64,000 nucleotides of DNA from Flavobacterium sp. UGB4466 (GTDB lineage Bacteria > Bacteroidota > Bacteroidia > Flavobacteriales > Flavobacteriaceae): NCBI RefSeq assembly GCF_903469665.1, contig NZ_CAGKLC010000007.1:1-64000 (forward strand), written 5' to 3'. Numbering within the stretch: position 1 is the stretch's first letter; each line of letters begins with the position of its first letter. Positions 48,476-57,910 of the stretch are shown one piece after another. The notes below the pieces were generated by a model. That model searched no databases. It worked only from the letters and a program-made list of their open reading frames with translations, and had not been told where the DNA came from. The translations under genes were made by a program, and so were the position numbers.

Positions 48476-49534
48476 ATGAAAGCCTTCTTAAAATCGTTTA
48501 TTGTTCTGTTTCTAATTATCTGTTCGGGACTGTCGGCTCAGAGTTTAGAAACCCAAATAGATAATTTAATTGCCTCAAAGTTTCAACCTGAAAATCCCGG
48601 GGCTGTTTTTCTGGCGGTTAAGAAAGGAAAAGTAGTGTATCGAAAAGCTTTTGGAATGGCCAATTTAGAAATGAATGTTCAAATGAAACCCGAGTCTGTT
48701 TTTGAAATCGGATCCATGACCAAACAATTTACGGCAGTTGCTGTTTTGATGCTGGCAGAGCAGGGGAAGCTTAAACTTGATGATGAAATCACGAAGTTTA
48801 TTCCAGATTATCCAACAAGTGGGAATAAGATTACGGTACATCATTTACTAACGCATACTTCAGGAATTAAAGATTTTACGAGTATGAAAGCTATAAAAGA
48901 TATTGCCAGACAAGATTTGTCTCCAAAAGAACTGGTAGATTTTTTTAAAAATGAACCCATCGATTTTAAGCCGGGTGAAAAATATAAATATTGTAATTCG
49001 GGATATGTGCTTTTGGGGTATATCATTGAAATGGTTTCCGGACAGACTTATGAAGCCTTTATAACACAGCATATTTTTAAGAAAACCAGAATGGAAAATA
49101 CCTATTACGCGAGCCATGATAAAATGATTAAAAACAGGGTTTCGGGTTATCGAGAGAGGGATGGTTTTATTAATGCCAATTATATCAGCTTCTCTATTCC
49201 GTATGCTTCGGGTTCGATACTATCAAATGTTGATGATCTGTTGAAATGGCAATATGCAATAAATGCGAATACCTTATTAAATCCCGCTTCTACAAAGAAA
49301 GCATTTGTAAATTATAAGCTAAATGATGGAACAAATATTGATTATGGATATGGCTGGCATTTAGAAAAAGTAAAGGATAAAATTGTTCGCGAGCATGGGG
49401 GAAGTATTTTTGGCTTTAAATCGATGGGGGTTTATGAACCGACAGAACAGGTTTATGTAGTAGGATTAAGTAATTGCGATTGTAATTCGCCGACTGGAAT
49501 TACAAAAGAGATTGCTTCGCTTTTAATCGATTAG
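48476..49534 (+). CDS. Exported serine hydrolase (beta-lactamase/class C-like)
   Basis: The 352-residue protein has a signal peptide (about 1-21, ending GLSAQ). The serine-active motif is FEIGSMTKQFTAVAVLML (Ser-x-x-Lys), followed by KYCNSGYVLLGYIIE with the YxN-type tyrosine (Tyr-Cys-Asn), and late HGGSIFGFKSMGVYE. This is the penicillin-binding-protein-like class C beta-lactamase fold. It may act as an esterase, peptidase or beta-lactamase; the substrate is not decided by sequence. It ends in a strong terminator. Confidence 0.9.
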   Translation: MKAFLKSFIVLFLIICSGLSAQSLETQIDNLIASKFQPENPGAVFLAVKKGKVVYRKAFGMANLEMNVQMKPESVFEIGSMTKQFTAVAVLMLAEQGKLKLDDEITKFIPDYPTSGNKITVHHLLTHTSGIKDFTSMKAIKDIARQDLSPKELVDFFKNEPIDFKPGEKYKYCNSGYVLLGYIIEMVSGQTYEAFITQHIFKKTRMENTYYASHDKMIKNRVSGYRERDGFINANYISFSIPYASGSILSNVDDLLKWQYAINANTLLNPASTKKAFVNYKLNDGTNIDYGYGWHLEKVKDKIVREHGGSIFGFKSMGVYEPTEQVYVVGLSNCDCNSPTGITKEIASLLID

Positions 49535-49539
49535 ATAAA

Positions 49540-49571
49540 AAAAGGGTGTTTTCGAAAGAAAACACCCTTTT
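49540..49571 (+). terminator. Terminator after serine hydrolase
   Basis: AAAAGGGTGTTTTC pairs with GAAAACACCCTTTT over four bases, ending in a T run. It also faces the convergent aminotransferase gene. Confidence 0.9.
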
Positions 49572-49590
49572 GGTTATTGTTTGTAAGTCG

Positions 49591-50781
49591 TTACACAGTC
49601 AAAGCTTCTTTGATTCTGCGTAATGCTTCTTTTAAGATATCGTCGCTTGTAGCATAAGAGAAACGGATACAATTTGGGTTTCCAAAGGCATCACCAGTTA
49701 CCGTTGCTACGTTGGCCTCTCCTAAAAGATACATCGAAAGATCGTTTGCATCTTTAATTTCAGTTCCTCTTAATGTTTTTCCGAAGAAAGAAGAAACGTC
49801 AGGGAAAACATAAAAAGCTCCTTCCGGAACGTTGATTTTTACACCAGGAATTTCTTTAAGTAATCCAACAACTAAATCTCTGCGAGTATGGAAAGCCTGA
49901 ACCATGTGGTTTAATACACTCGGATCGGCTTCTACAGCTGTAATTGTGGCACGTTGTGCTACAGAATTTGCTCCGGAAGTTACTTGTCCCTGGATTTTTA
50001 CACACGCTTTTGCGATGAATTCAGGAGCTCCGATATAACCAATTCTGTATCCTGTCATAGCAAATGCTTTTGCAACTCCGTTTACAGTGATCGTTTTTTC
50101 TAACATTCCCGGAATTGATCCGATGCTGCAGAAAGTCCCTGAGAAATTGATGTGCTCATAAATTTCGTCTGAAACTACATAAATATTTGGATGTTTTTCC
50201 AACACTTTTGCAAGCGCTGTCAATTCTTCTCTGCTGTATACAGATCCGGATGGGTTGCAAGGAGAAGAGAACCACATCATTTTTGTTTTTGGTGTGATGG
50301 CAGCTTCTAATTGCTCAGGCGTCATTTTGAAATCCGTATCTACAGAAGTAGGAACTTCAACCGGAACTCCGCCTGAAAGTTTTACGATTTCAAAGTAAGA
50401 AACCCAGTAAGGTGCCGGTAAAATAACCTCGTCACCATCGTTTAACATTACTTGGGCAATATTGTATAAAGATTGTTTTGCACCTGTAGAAACCACAATT
50501 TGAGATGGTTTGTATTCTAATGCATTGTCTCTTTTAAATTTTTTGCAGATTGCTTCTCTCAATTCTAAATAACCTTCTACCGGAGAATAAGTACTGTAGT
50601 TTTCGTCTACTGCTTTTTTAACTGCTTCTTTAATGAAATCCGGCGTATTGAAATCCGGTTCTCCTAAACTTAAACTGATAATGTCTTTTCCCTGTGCTTT
50701 TAATTCGCGTGCTAAAGCAGCCATTGCTAAAGTTTGTGATGTCGCTAAGTTGTTGATTCTGTCTGAAAGAATATGATTCAT
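49591..50781 (-). CDS. Pyridoxal-phosphate aminotransferase (aspartate type)
   Basis: The 396-residue class I aminotransferase shows SLGEPDFNTPDFI, the PLP motif VNGVAKAFAMTGYRIGY with the lysine, and NPSGSVYSREEL. These match aspartate/aromatic aminotransferases of the AspC/AspB group; the exact keto acid partner is not decided. I used the ATG at 50781 (MNHILSDRINNLATSQT) as the family start; an upstream frame adds ten unrelated residues. The desaturase gene upstream lies 70 bases away on the same strand. Confidence 0.9.
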   Translation of the reverse strand: MNHILSDRINNLATSQTLAMAALARELKAQGKDIISLSLGEPDFNTPDFIKEAVKKAVDENYSTYSPVEGYLELREAICKKFKRDNALEYKPSQIVVSTGAKQSLYNIAQVMLNDGDEVILPAPYWVSYFEIVKLSGGVPVEVPTSVDTDFKMTPEQLEAAITPKTKMMWFSSPCNPSGSVYSREELTALAKVLEKHPNIYVVSDEIYEHINFSGTFCSIGSIPGMLEKTITVNGVAKAFAMTGYRIGYIGAPEFIAKACVKIQGQVTSGANSVAQRATITAVEADPSVLNHMVQAFHTRRDLVVGLLKEIPGVKINVPEGAFYVFPDVSSFFGKTLRGTEIKDANDLSMYLLGEANVATVTGDAFGNPNCIRFSYATSDDILKEALRRIKEALTV

Positions 50782-50850
50782 TATAAAATTTTTGAATGTC
50801 TTTAATTTCAACTTTAATTAAAGACGGTTAATGATTAATAGTTTCTTATT

Positions 50851-51945
50851 TTATGCTAGCTCGGGTTTTATTCCAAGATCTCTTAAGTGTCTGTAATGTG
50901 CTAATACAGCTCCTCTCATCGTTTTGAATTCATGATAAGGCAAGTTGCATTCGATGGCAGTTTGTTTTACAATTTCGGCAATTTTTCCGTAGTGGATATG
51001 ACTGATATTTGGAAAAATGTGGTGTTCAATTTGATGGTTTAAACCTCCTGTGAACCAGTTGATTATTTTGTTTTTTGGTGCAAAATTAGCAGTGGTATAC
51101 AATTGGTGAATGGCCCAGGTGTTTTCCATTTCCCCTTCTTCATTCGGAACCGGATTTGAAGTTTCTTCTACTACGTGTGCCAATTGAAAAACGATACTTA
51201 AAATTAATCCGGCAGTATAATGCATAACGAAAAATCCGATCACAACTTTCCACCATATTACACCTAAAATCATTGGTAAAGCCATCCAGATTAAAACATA
51301 GATGATTTTTGTGATTACAAGAACGGTCCATAATTTAGTTGGACTTTGTGGTGCTCCGTAGGATAATTTTCTTTTCAGGTAATTTTTCATTTGCTTGAAA
51401 TCGGTTGTTAGAGCCCAATTAAAAGTCAAAAGTCCGTATAAGAAAAAAGAATAGTAATGTTGGAATTTGTGAAAACGGTGCCATTCTGCATTTTGGGTAA
51501 AACGAATGATTCTTCCGGCATCAAGATCTTCATCATGACCGTGAATGTTCGTATAGGTATGGTGAAGTACATTATGTTGTACCTGCCAGTTGTGAACGTT
51601 TCCGGCTAATACGTAAATACTTCCCCCCATGATTTTGTTGATCCATGATTTAGAAGAGTACGACCCGTGATTTCCATCATGCATGACATTCATACCAATT
51701 CCGGCCATACCAACTCCCATAAGGATATTTAGGAGTAATTGTGCCCAGAAAGGCATGTTAAGCGTTAATATTAAGAAGTATGGTGTTAAGAAAACAGCGA
51801 AAAGAATAATGGCTTTTAAATGCAGCTTCCAGTTTCCTGTTTTCTGAATATTGTTCTCTTTGAAGTAATTGTTTACTCGTGAGTTAAGCGTTCTGAAGAA
51901 CTTCAGATTGTCTTGCTTCGCAAATGTAGGCGCAGTGTTATTCAT
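50851..51945 (-). CDS. Membrane fatty acid desaturase (front-end type)
   Basis: The 364-residue protein has several membrane helices and the three histidine boxes of membrane desaturases: HDGNHGSY, HNVLHHTYTN and HQIEHHIFP, the last with the Q-x-x-HH of front-end enzymes. There is no cytochrome b5 domain. It would insert a double bond into an acyl-CoA or acyl-lipid and adjust membrane fluidity, perhaps at low temperature. A promoter box lies upstream at 51965-51997. Confidence 0.9.
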   Translation of the reverse strand: MNNTAPTFAKQDNLKFFRTLNSRVNNYFKENNIQKTGNWKLHLKAIILFAVFLTPYFLILTLNMPFWAQLLLNILMGVGMAGIGMNVMHDGNHGSYSSKSWINKIMGGSIYVLAGNVHNWQVQHNVLHHTYTNIHGHDEDLDAGRIIRFTQNAEWHRFHKFQHYYSFFLYGLLTFNWALTTDFKQMKNYLKRKLSYGAPQSPTKLWTVLVITKIIYVLIWMALPMILGVIWWKVVIGFFVMHYTAGLILSIVFQLAHVVEETSNPVPNEEGEMENTWAIHQLYTTANFAPKNKIINWFTGGLNHQIEHHIFPNISHIHYGKIAEIVKQTAIECNLPYHEFKTMRGAVLAHYRHLRDLGIKPELA

Positions 51946-51964
51946 AATTAATTTAAATAGGTTT

Positions 51965-51997
51965 CAAAGGTAATTATTATAAATTTTCAATTTGCAA
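51965..51997 (-). promoter_or_regulatory. Promoter for desaturase gene
   Basis: The minus strand reads TTG, 22 bases, then TACCTTTG, matching TAnnTTTG and a slightly wide spacing. It lies 20 bases from the desaturase ATG. Confidence 0.55.
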
Positions 51998-52028
51998 AAT
52001 TGAGTTAAATATTTCAATCGTAAAGTAC

Positions 52029-52036
52029 TACTTTTG
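52029..52036 (+). promoter_or_regulatory. Promoter -7 box for rsmG
   Basis: TACTTTTG matches TAnnTTTG 18 bases before the rsmG start. No TTG at good spacing was found. Confidence 0.5.
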
Positions 52037-52053
52037 TTAAAAAAATTAGAGCA

Positions 52054-52683
52054 ATGGATGAGATATTGAAATATTTTCCGGATTTGACTGAACTTCAAAT
52101 CCAGCAATTTCAAAAGTTAGACTTTTTATACCACGATTGGAATGAAAAAATCAATGTTATTTCAAGAAAAGATATTGATGCTTTATATACAAAACACATT
52201 TTGCACTCGCTTGGAATTGCTAAAATTATGAAGTTTGAACCGGGGGCAACGGTTTTGGATGTGGGTACCGGAGGTGGGTTTCCCGGAATTCCGTTGGCCA
52301 TTCTTTTTCCTGAAACCCGTTTTTATCTGATCGATGTGATAGCAAAAAAAATTAAGGTGGTTCAGGGAGTTGTAGATGCGTTAGAATTGAAAAATGTTAA
52401 AGCAGAACAAAAGCGTGCTGAATTGGTGAAAGGTGATTTTGATTTTATTGTAAGTCGCGCAGTAACCAATATGCCGGATTTTGTTTCTTGGGTAAAAGGT
52501 AAAATAAAGAAGCAGCATAAGCACACTTTGAAAAATGGAATTCTATATTTAAAGGGAGGAGACTTAACAGAAGAATTGGCAGCTTTTCCAAAAGCTACTT
52601 TATATGATTTGTCGACTATTTTTGAAGACGAGTTCTTTGAAACTAAAAAGGTAGTCCATTTGCCTTTAAAGTTCACTGTTTAG
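52054..52683 (+). CDS. rsmG: 16S rRNA m7G527 methyltransferase
   Basis: RsmG (GidB) methylates G527 of 16S rRNA. The 209-residue protein has the SAM-binding motif ATVLDVGTGGGFPGIPLAILFPE (about 65-88) and the family opening FPDLTELQIQQFQKLDFLYHDWNEKINVISRKD. It is divergent from the desaturase, with a terminator at 52696 that also faces the hypothetical gene. Confidence 0.95.
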   Translation: MDEILKYFPDLTELQIQQFQKLDFLYHDWNEKINVISRKDIDALYTKHILHSLGIAKIMKFEPGATVLDVGTGGGFPGIPLAILFPETRFYLIDVIAKKIKVVQGVVDALELKNVKAEQKRAELVKGDFDFIVSRAVTNMPDFVSWVKGKIKKQHKHTLKNGILYLKGGDLTEELAAFPKATLYDLSTIFEDEFFETKKVVHLPLKFTV

Positions 52684-52695
52684 AAGCTATAAAAT

Positions 52696-52740
52696 AAAAC
52701 CCAATAATGCTTGTCTGTTTTCAGAGCATTATTGGGTTTT
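52696..52740 (+). terminator. Terminator after rsmG
   Basis: AAAACCCAATAATGCT pairs exactly with AGCATTATTGGGTTTT around a 13-base loop. It also faces the convergent hypothetical gene. Confidence 0.85.
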
Positions 52741-52769
52741 GCATTTAAAATAGTATTAGTAAATCATAA

Positions 52770-53501
52770 TTAGGAAACTTTTTGTGATAGTTGCAGGAAC
52801 GGATTACTTTTTTGATCTGAATTTTGGATGTATTTATTCACCGCTTTTTCTGATGCCATGATGGTATAGCGAAATTTAGGATTAAAGAAAAAATCTCGGC
52901 AGATTACTGATTCGTTATGGGAATCGTATACCTTTTCATCCGTTTCATCAAGATCTTCATTTGTATACGGACACGGATACAGATAAGTTAATTGTATAAG
53001 AATATTGTTGAACCAATTGTCAAATTTTTTTCTCTTAGGCGTTATATGACGGGCAAGCAGTACCAGTCCTGTAATTTCATTTTGTAAAAAGTAAGACCCT
53101 TTTCTATATCTTACATCGATCATTCTCACGGTCATATGTGCCACCCATAATGGCCCATCTATAGGCCCTGAAGCCGGAATGTCAAAATTAGGGTCAAATA
53201 ATAAAGGACTTGATAACTCCGGATCTTTAATTGAACACCAAAGTGCTTCGATGCGTTTTTCGGTATCAGTGATACTTGTATTATGGCCTATAAAACGCCA
53301 GTAGATCCATTCCAGTAAAGCAGCGCTAAGTCCTACCGTTGCTTTATGATTAATATTTAACAATGCAGTTTCGAGTTCTTTGTATTCATCCAGAGGATCT
53401 AAGAACTTTTCCATCTTCTTTTTATTCCATTTGAAATCAATTGGATGCCCAATGTGTTTTGAGTTTAGAATAATCTGCGGAGCATTTTTCAAGCTTTTCA
53501 T
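52770..53501 (-). CDS. Hypothetical soluble protein
   Basis: The 243-residue protein has no signal peptide or membrane segment. The body is helical with many aromatic residues (ALLEWIYWRFIGH, DGPLWVAHMTVRMIDVRY, LIQLTYLYPCPYTNEDLDETDEKVYD). I recognise no family or catalytic motif. The acidic stretch with four cysteines or so might bind a metal, but this is weak. A promoter box lies at 53625 and it is convergent with rsmG. Confidence 0.65.
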   Translation of the reverse strand: MKSLKNAPQIILNSKHIGHPIDFKWNKKKMEKFLDPLDEYKELETALLNINHKATVGLSAALLEWIYWRFIGHNTSITDTEKRIEALWCSIKDPELSSPLLFDPNFDIPASGPIDGPLWVAHMTVRMIDVRYRKGSYFLQNEITGLVLLARHITPKRKKFDNWFNNILIQLTYLYPCPYTNEDLDETDEKVYDSHNESVICRDFFFNPKFRYTIMASEKAVNKYIQNSDQKSNPFLQLSQKVS

Positions 53502-53624
53502 AAGTCAATTGTTGATTTTTTAGTTGATTCCTTTGTTGAAACTGGATTGTATAGTAATTGTTTATGAAGTTTATTTCTCGTTTTTTTGAGGTTAAAATTT
53601 ATGTTTTTTCTTGGGGTTATACTG

Positions 53625-53632
53625 CAAATTTA
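53625..53632 (-). promoter_or_regulatory. Promoter -7 box for hypothetical gene
   Basis: The minus strand reads TAAATTTG, matching TAnnTTTG. It is 124 bases upstream of the start. The rest of the 53502-53969 gap shows no gene and no clear repeat. Confidence 0.45.
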
Positions 53633-53969
53633 TATTGGTTTTTTCTCTTTTAATGTAACGATAGGATATATAAATAACATGATAAGACAAAGTTGTAATT
53701 TGGAATGATTCTAAATATGAATGAAGGAAGAAACGTATTTTCGTCATTAATCATTGATTGTTTTTGTAGGTAAAAACATCTATTTTTATAAGGTTTTAAA
53801 AGACAGATACAACTAGGGTTGATTTAAGATCCGGTTTTAGTCTGTTTTATGTGTTAATTCAGGAAAGAACGTCATTCGTCCGCAGTTATCTTTCGCTTAT
53901 GTACTTTTATTTGCTCAATCTCCGTTAGTGGAATATCTTTACTACAGCATAACAGTTTTTGACTTGAGA

Positions 53970-55028
53970 ATGATGGTAAAATTATCTGCATATTGGAAAA
54001 TTCAGCTCATTGGATGGATGGTAACCTCCTTGTATTGGGGGATTTCAGCTTTTTTTGGAAGCAGTTTTATGTGGACAATTGGGATAGCTGATTTTGTGTT
54101 AGATGTGTTTATCGGTATTTCATTAACGCATCTTTACAGAAATTTTGCTTTGATAAGAGGTTGGAATAAGTTCAGTCTGAAAAAATTGGTTCCAAGAATA
54201 GTGTTGAGTGTTCTTATACTTTCTGTGTTGTACATGCTTTTGATTGTGGGGAAACTTTACCTTGTTCGGCTATTTGTTTTAAAAAGCACATCAATTTCAT
54301 TTATTTCGTTTTTACAATCCACGCAGTTGCAGGTTTTTATTACAGGTACCAGACTAATGTCTATTTGGGTGCTGGCCTATCATCTGTATCATTATTCAAG
54401 ATTAGAGATTGAAACCGTAAAAGAAAATGCCAGATTGTCTATTATATTAAAAGAAGCACAATTGAATAATCTGAGTACACAGCTTAATCCGCATTTCTTT
54501 TTTAATTCACTGAACAGTATTAAGTTTTTGGTGTTAGAAGATCCGCATTCAGCGCGACGGGCGATTGACCTTTTATCTGATCTGCTTCGGAATTCTTTAA
54601 ACAATAATATAGGAAATTTAGTAGCCTTAAACGATGAAATCAGTCTGGTTAGGGATTATTTGGAGCTGGAAAAAATTCGATTTGAAGAACGTCTACAGGT
54701 GGAAATTGAAGTAGATCAAAAGCTGTCTGATCATTTAGTTTTACCTTTAAGTATTCAGACACTGGTGGAGAATGCGATAAAACATGGAATTGAAAAAAGA
54801 AAAGAAGGAGGAGCTGTTACCGTAAAAATAGAGCAGGCGGGCAATTTTATAAAAATCAGTGTTCAAAATTCGGGGAAGCTTCATAAAGAGATTAAAGATT
54901 TTTCAGGTATTGGATTGGGTAATCTGAAAGAGAGATTGCTGTTGCAATACAAAGGAAGAGCTTCTTTTGAAATTAAAGAAATGCAAGACGAAACTGTTTT
55001 GGCAACTATTTTATTCCCATCAGAATGA
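53970..55028 (+). CDS. LytS-type sensor histidine kinase, system 1
   Basis: The kinase has about 352 residues. Several N-terminal membrane helices (about 10-150) form the sensor. The HisKA-like region (PF06580) carries the histidine in LSTQLNPHFFFNSLNSIKFLVLE, then LVENAIKHGI as the N box and ISVQNSGKLHKE with GIGLGNLKERL for ATP binding. It is a LytS/YpdA-type kinase. Its stop overlaps the ATG of the LytTR regulator (ATGA at 55025), so the two are translated together. I used ATG 53970; GTG 53928 would add 14 residues. Confidence 0.88.
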   Translation: MMVKLSAYWKIQLIGWMVTSLYWGISAFFGSSFMWTIGIADFVLDVFIGISLTHLYRNFALIRGWNKFSLKKLVPRIVLSVLILSVLYMLLIVGKLYLVRLFVLKSTSISFISFLQSTQLQVFITGTRLMSIWVLAYHLYHYSRLEIETVKENARLSIILKEAQLNNLSTQLNPHFFFNSLNSIKFLVLEDPHSARRAIDLLSDLLRNSLNNNIGNLVALNDEISLVRDYLELEKIRFEERLQVEIEVDQKLSDHLVLPLSIQTLVENAIKHGIEKRKEGGAVTVKIEQAGNFIKISVQNSGKLHKEIKDFSGIGLGNLKERLLLQYKGRASFEIKEMQDETVLATILFPSE

Positions 55029-55744
55029 GAAAGATAAAAGTTATAATAGTAGACGATGAACGTTTGTCCAGAGAAGAACTAAAAAGGGCACTAAAACCGC
55101 ATGAAGATTTTGTTCTTGTAGGAGAAGCAGGAAATGCTGATGAAGCCAAAAGTCTGATTGAAGCCAAAATGCCGGATCTGATCTTTTTGGACATTCAGAT
55201 GCCTGAAAAATCCGGTTTCGATTTACTGGAATCTCTCGATAATGCACCGGCAGTACTTTTTACAACAGCTTATAATGAATATGCTGTGCGGGCTTTTGAA
55301 GTAAATGCTTTAGATTATTTAATGAAACCGATTAGGGAAGAACGTTTTGCAAAAGCAATCGATAAAATAAGAAATACTTTATCCGGAAAGTATTCTTTGG
55401 GAGATGTTGCAGTAAAAGACCGTAAGATTTTCATTAAAGATGGAGAGAAAAGATTCTTTATTCAGTTGGATGAAATTTATCGGATCGAATCTCTTGAAAA
55501 TTACACCAGACTTTTTTTTCAGGATAAAAAAGCTCTTCAAAGACGTTCCCTCCGCCAATGGGAAGAAATGCTGGATGCGAATGTTTTTTTTAGAATAAAC
55601 AGAACCGAAATTATCAACCTTAATCACATTCGGGAAGTTAACAGAACCGTTAGCGGCAAACTGGAAGTAAAGTTAAAAACGGGAGAACTCTTAGAAGTTT
55701 CAAACCGTCAGGCCGTGAAATTTAAAAATCTTAATGGGATTTAA
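55025..55744 (+). CDS. LytTR response regulator, system 1
   Basis: The 239-residue regulator has a receiver domain with the phosphoacceptor Asp56 in DLIFLDIQMP and the later VLFTTAYNEYAVRAFEVNALDYLMKPI. The DNA-binding LytTR domain follows (about 135-235) with YRIESLENYTRLFFQDKKALQRRSLRQWEEML and INRTEIINLNHIREVNRT. It is a LytR/AlgR-type regulator, transcribed with its kinase. The target genes are not visible here. Confidence 0.93.
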   Translation: MRKIKVIIVDDERLSREELKRALKPHEDFVLVGEAGNADEAKSLIEAKMPDLIFLDIQMPEKSGFDLLESLDNAPAVLFTTAYNEYAVRAFEVNALDYLMKPIREERFAKAIDKIRNTLSGKYSLGDVAVKDRKIFIKDGEKRFFIQLDEIYRIESLENYTRLFFQDKKALQRRSLRQWEEMLDANVFFRINRTEIINLNHIREVNRTVSGKLEVKLKTGELLEVSNRQAVKFKNLNGI

Positions 55745-55773
55745 CTTAAAAAAACTGTTGGATGTAATTATTT

Positions 55774-55879
55774 TTTAACACATAGAAACATAAAAGTAAC
55801 ATTCTCAAAAAAGGCGTTTCACTTATTTAAAACACACAGAGGTAGCCTATGTGTAAGAAACATGTTTTTATGTGTTAAA
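55774..55879. repeat. TTTAACACATA inverted-repeat element (about 106 bp)
   Basis: TTTAACACATAGAAACAT (55774-55791) is matched by ATGTTTTTATGTGTTAAA (55862-55879) with one mismatch. The ends and size suggest a small palindromic or MITE-like repeat. A shorter GAACGG/CCGTTC stem follows near 55908-55935. The rest of the gap up to 56120 holds no gene. Confidence 0.6.
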
Positions 55880-56120
55880 TGATTTAATTTATTAATTACA
55901 CCGAACGGGTTTAAAAAGAGATGTCCGTTCTTTTTAAATCGCTTTAACAAAAAGAAGAAGTCATAAAAAATCAGGCCGTTTTTAAATTTATTAAAAACAG
56001 TCGGACGCAGTGTGTTGTATTTGGAATAAAGCTCCGGAAAATAAATTCAGATACCGCATGATTACTTCTTTTTTCAATCATTTTAAAATTTTAATAAAAC
56101 CATTTAAACAAAATAACACA

Positions 56121-57869
56121 ATGAAATTAATTCTAAGTTTTGTATTTTTTGTCTGTTCGGTAATCCAGACATTTTCGCAGCAGACTATGGCGACGAGATC
56201 AAAAGATCAGGAAAGCGCTTATGACATTCAGGATAGTGTGATGATTAAAACCAGAGACGGTGCTTTAATATCAGCAATCGTTGTTTGGAAAAAGGGAGAT
56301 TTAACTCCCAAGCCGGTTATCTATCAGCATACCATTTATGCCAGAGAAAAAGGCAGAGATCTCAAATCTTTAAAAACAGCGGCAGATAAGGATTATATAG
56401 GAGTCATGTCGTATTCACGCGGGAAACGATTTAGTCCTGACGAAATAATGCCTTATGAAAACGAGACTAATGATACTTATGATGTTATCGACTGGATTAG
56501 TAAACAGGAGTGGTGCAACGGAAGCGTCGGGATGTATGGCGGAAGTTATAACGGGTTTACGCAATGGGCAGCGTGTAAAAAAATGCATCCTGCACTTAAA
56601 ACGATAGTTCCGTATGTTGCTTCCAGACCGGGAATGGGTTTGCCTATGGAAAATAACGTTTTTATAAATCCTAATTACGAATGGACGTTTTATGTTGGAA
56701 ATAACAAATATCTGGATACGGTTGCGGGAAATGACAGACAGCGCTTCAGGAATATGCAGTTTAAGTGGTGGGAAACCGGTGTGGCTTACAAAAAAATGGA
56801 TAGCATTGACGGTAGTCCGAACCAGTCCTTTCAAAAGTGGATCAAACACCCGTCATTTGACGAATACTGGCAGAAAATGGCACCGTACGAAAAAGATTTT
56901 GCGCAGATCAATATTCCGGTTTTAGCCATTGACGGTTACTATAATGATTCTCAAAATTCAGGGTTGTATTATTTGAGAGAATTGGAGAAATACAATCCTA
57001 AAGCTAACACTTATTTAATCATTGGTCCGTATGGTCATTTTGGTGCGCAAGTAGGAGGTGATGCTGTTCTGAACGGTTACAAAGTAGATGAGGTGGCTCT
57101 AATCAATACCTATAAAATAACCTATCAATGGTTTGATTATATTTTGAAAGGCAAACCCAAACCGGCAATCTTAAAAGACAGAGTCAATTATGAGGTAATG
57201 GGGGCTAATGAATGGAGAAGCGCTCCGTCTATTGCTAAAATGAGTAATAGTGTGTTAACGTTGTATCTTGCTAATGATCCGGTAGAGAAAGGAAAATTTT
57301 ACTCGTTGAATGCCACAAAACCGGTTAAGAAAAGTTATTTGCCGCAGGAAGTTGATTTTGCAGACCGACAAACCATTAATAACGATTATTATCCCGATCC
57401 TATTATTGATAACGAAGTAGACACGTCCAATGGTTATGTTTTTATAAGCGAACCTTTTAGTCAGCCGATAGTGGTAAATGGGGCATTTTTTGGGGAGATA
57501 AAAGCGAGTATCAATAAAAAAGATATGGATATTGGAGTTACCTTGTTTGAAGTAACGCCAGATGGGAAATATTTTGAGCTGTCTTATTTTATAGGCAGGG
57601 CAAGTTATGCGAAGGATATTACAAAAAGAAATTTGCTTCAGCCCAATAAAATAGAAAGTATTCCTTTTTCAAATACTCGTGTGGTGAGCAAACAACTGAG
57701 TAAAGGAAGTAGATTGTTGATTACTTTGAATGTAAACAAAAACTCATTTTCGGAATTGAATTATGGAACGGGGAAGGAGGTCAGCAGCGAGACTATTAAA
57801 GATGCTAAAGTGCCTCTGAAAATCAAATGGTACAATGATAGTTTTGTAAAAATTCCGGTTTGGAAATAA
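56121..57869 (+). CDS. CocE/NonD-family hydrolase (X-Pro dipeptidyl-peptidase-like)
   Basis: The 582-residue protein has a signal peptide (about 1-20) and the S15/CocE alpha/beta-hydrolase layout. The nucleophile elbow is GSVGMYGGSYNGFTQWAACKKMHP, the acid region is LAIDGYYNDSQNS, and the histidine is in IIGPYGHFGAQ. The C-terminal beta-jelly-roll (about 360-580) is typical of the family. It may act on peptides, glutaryl amides or ester substrates in the periplasm. I used the ATG at 56121, because the frame upstream has an unrelated start. It lies between two LytTR systems on opposite strands. Confidence 0.9.
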   Translation: MKLILSFVFFVCSVIQTFSQQTMATRSKDQESAYDIQDSVMIKTRDGALISAIVVWKKGDLTPKPVIYQHTIYAREKGRDLKSLKTAADKDYIGVMSYSRGKRFSPDEIMPYENETNDTYDVIDWISKQEWCNGSVGMYGGSYNGFTQWAACKKMHPALKTIVPYVASRPGMGLPMENNVFINPNYEWTFYVGNNKYLDTVAGNDRQRFRNMQFKWWETGVAYKKMDSIDGSPNQSFQKWIKHPSFDEYWQKMAPYEKDFAQINIPVLAIDGYYNDSQNSGLYYLRELEKYNPKANTYLIIGPYGHFGAQVGGDAVLNGYKVDEVALINTYKITYQWFDYILKGKPKPAILKDRVNYEVMGANEWRSAPSIAKMSNSVLTLYLANDPVEKGKFYSLNATKPVKKSYLPQEVDFADRQTINNDYYPDPIIDNEVDTSNGYVFISEPFSQPIVVNGAFFGEIKASINKKDMDIGVTLFEVTPDGKYFELSYFIGRASYAKDITKRNLLQPNKIESIPFSNTRVVSKQLSKGSRLLITLNVNKNSFSELNYGTGKEVSSETIKDAKVPLKIKWYNDSFVKIPVWK

Positions 57870-57880
57870 AACTAAAAATT

Positions 57881-57910
57881 CCAATCTTATTCATTTTAAG
57901 ATTGGTTTTT
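57881..57910 (+). terminator. Terminator after CocE/NonD gene
   Basis: CCAATCTTA pairs with TAAGATTGG over seven bases, followed by T7. It also meets the convergent LytTR gene. Confidence 0.85.
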
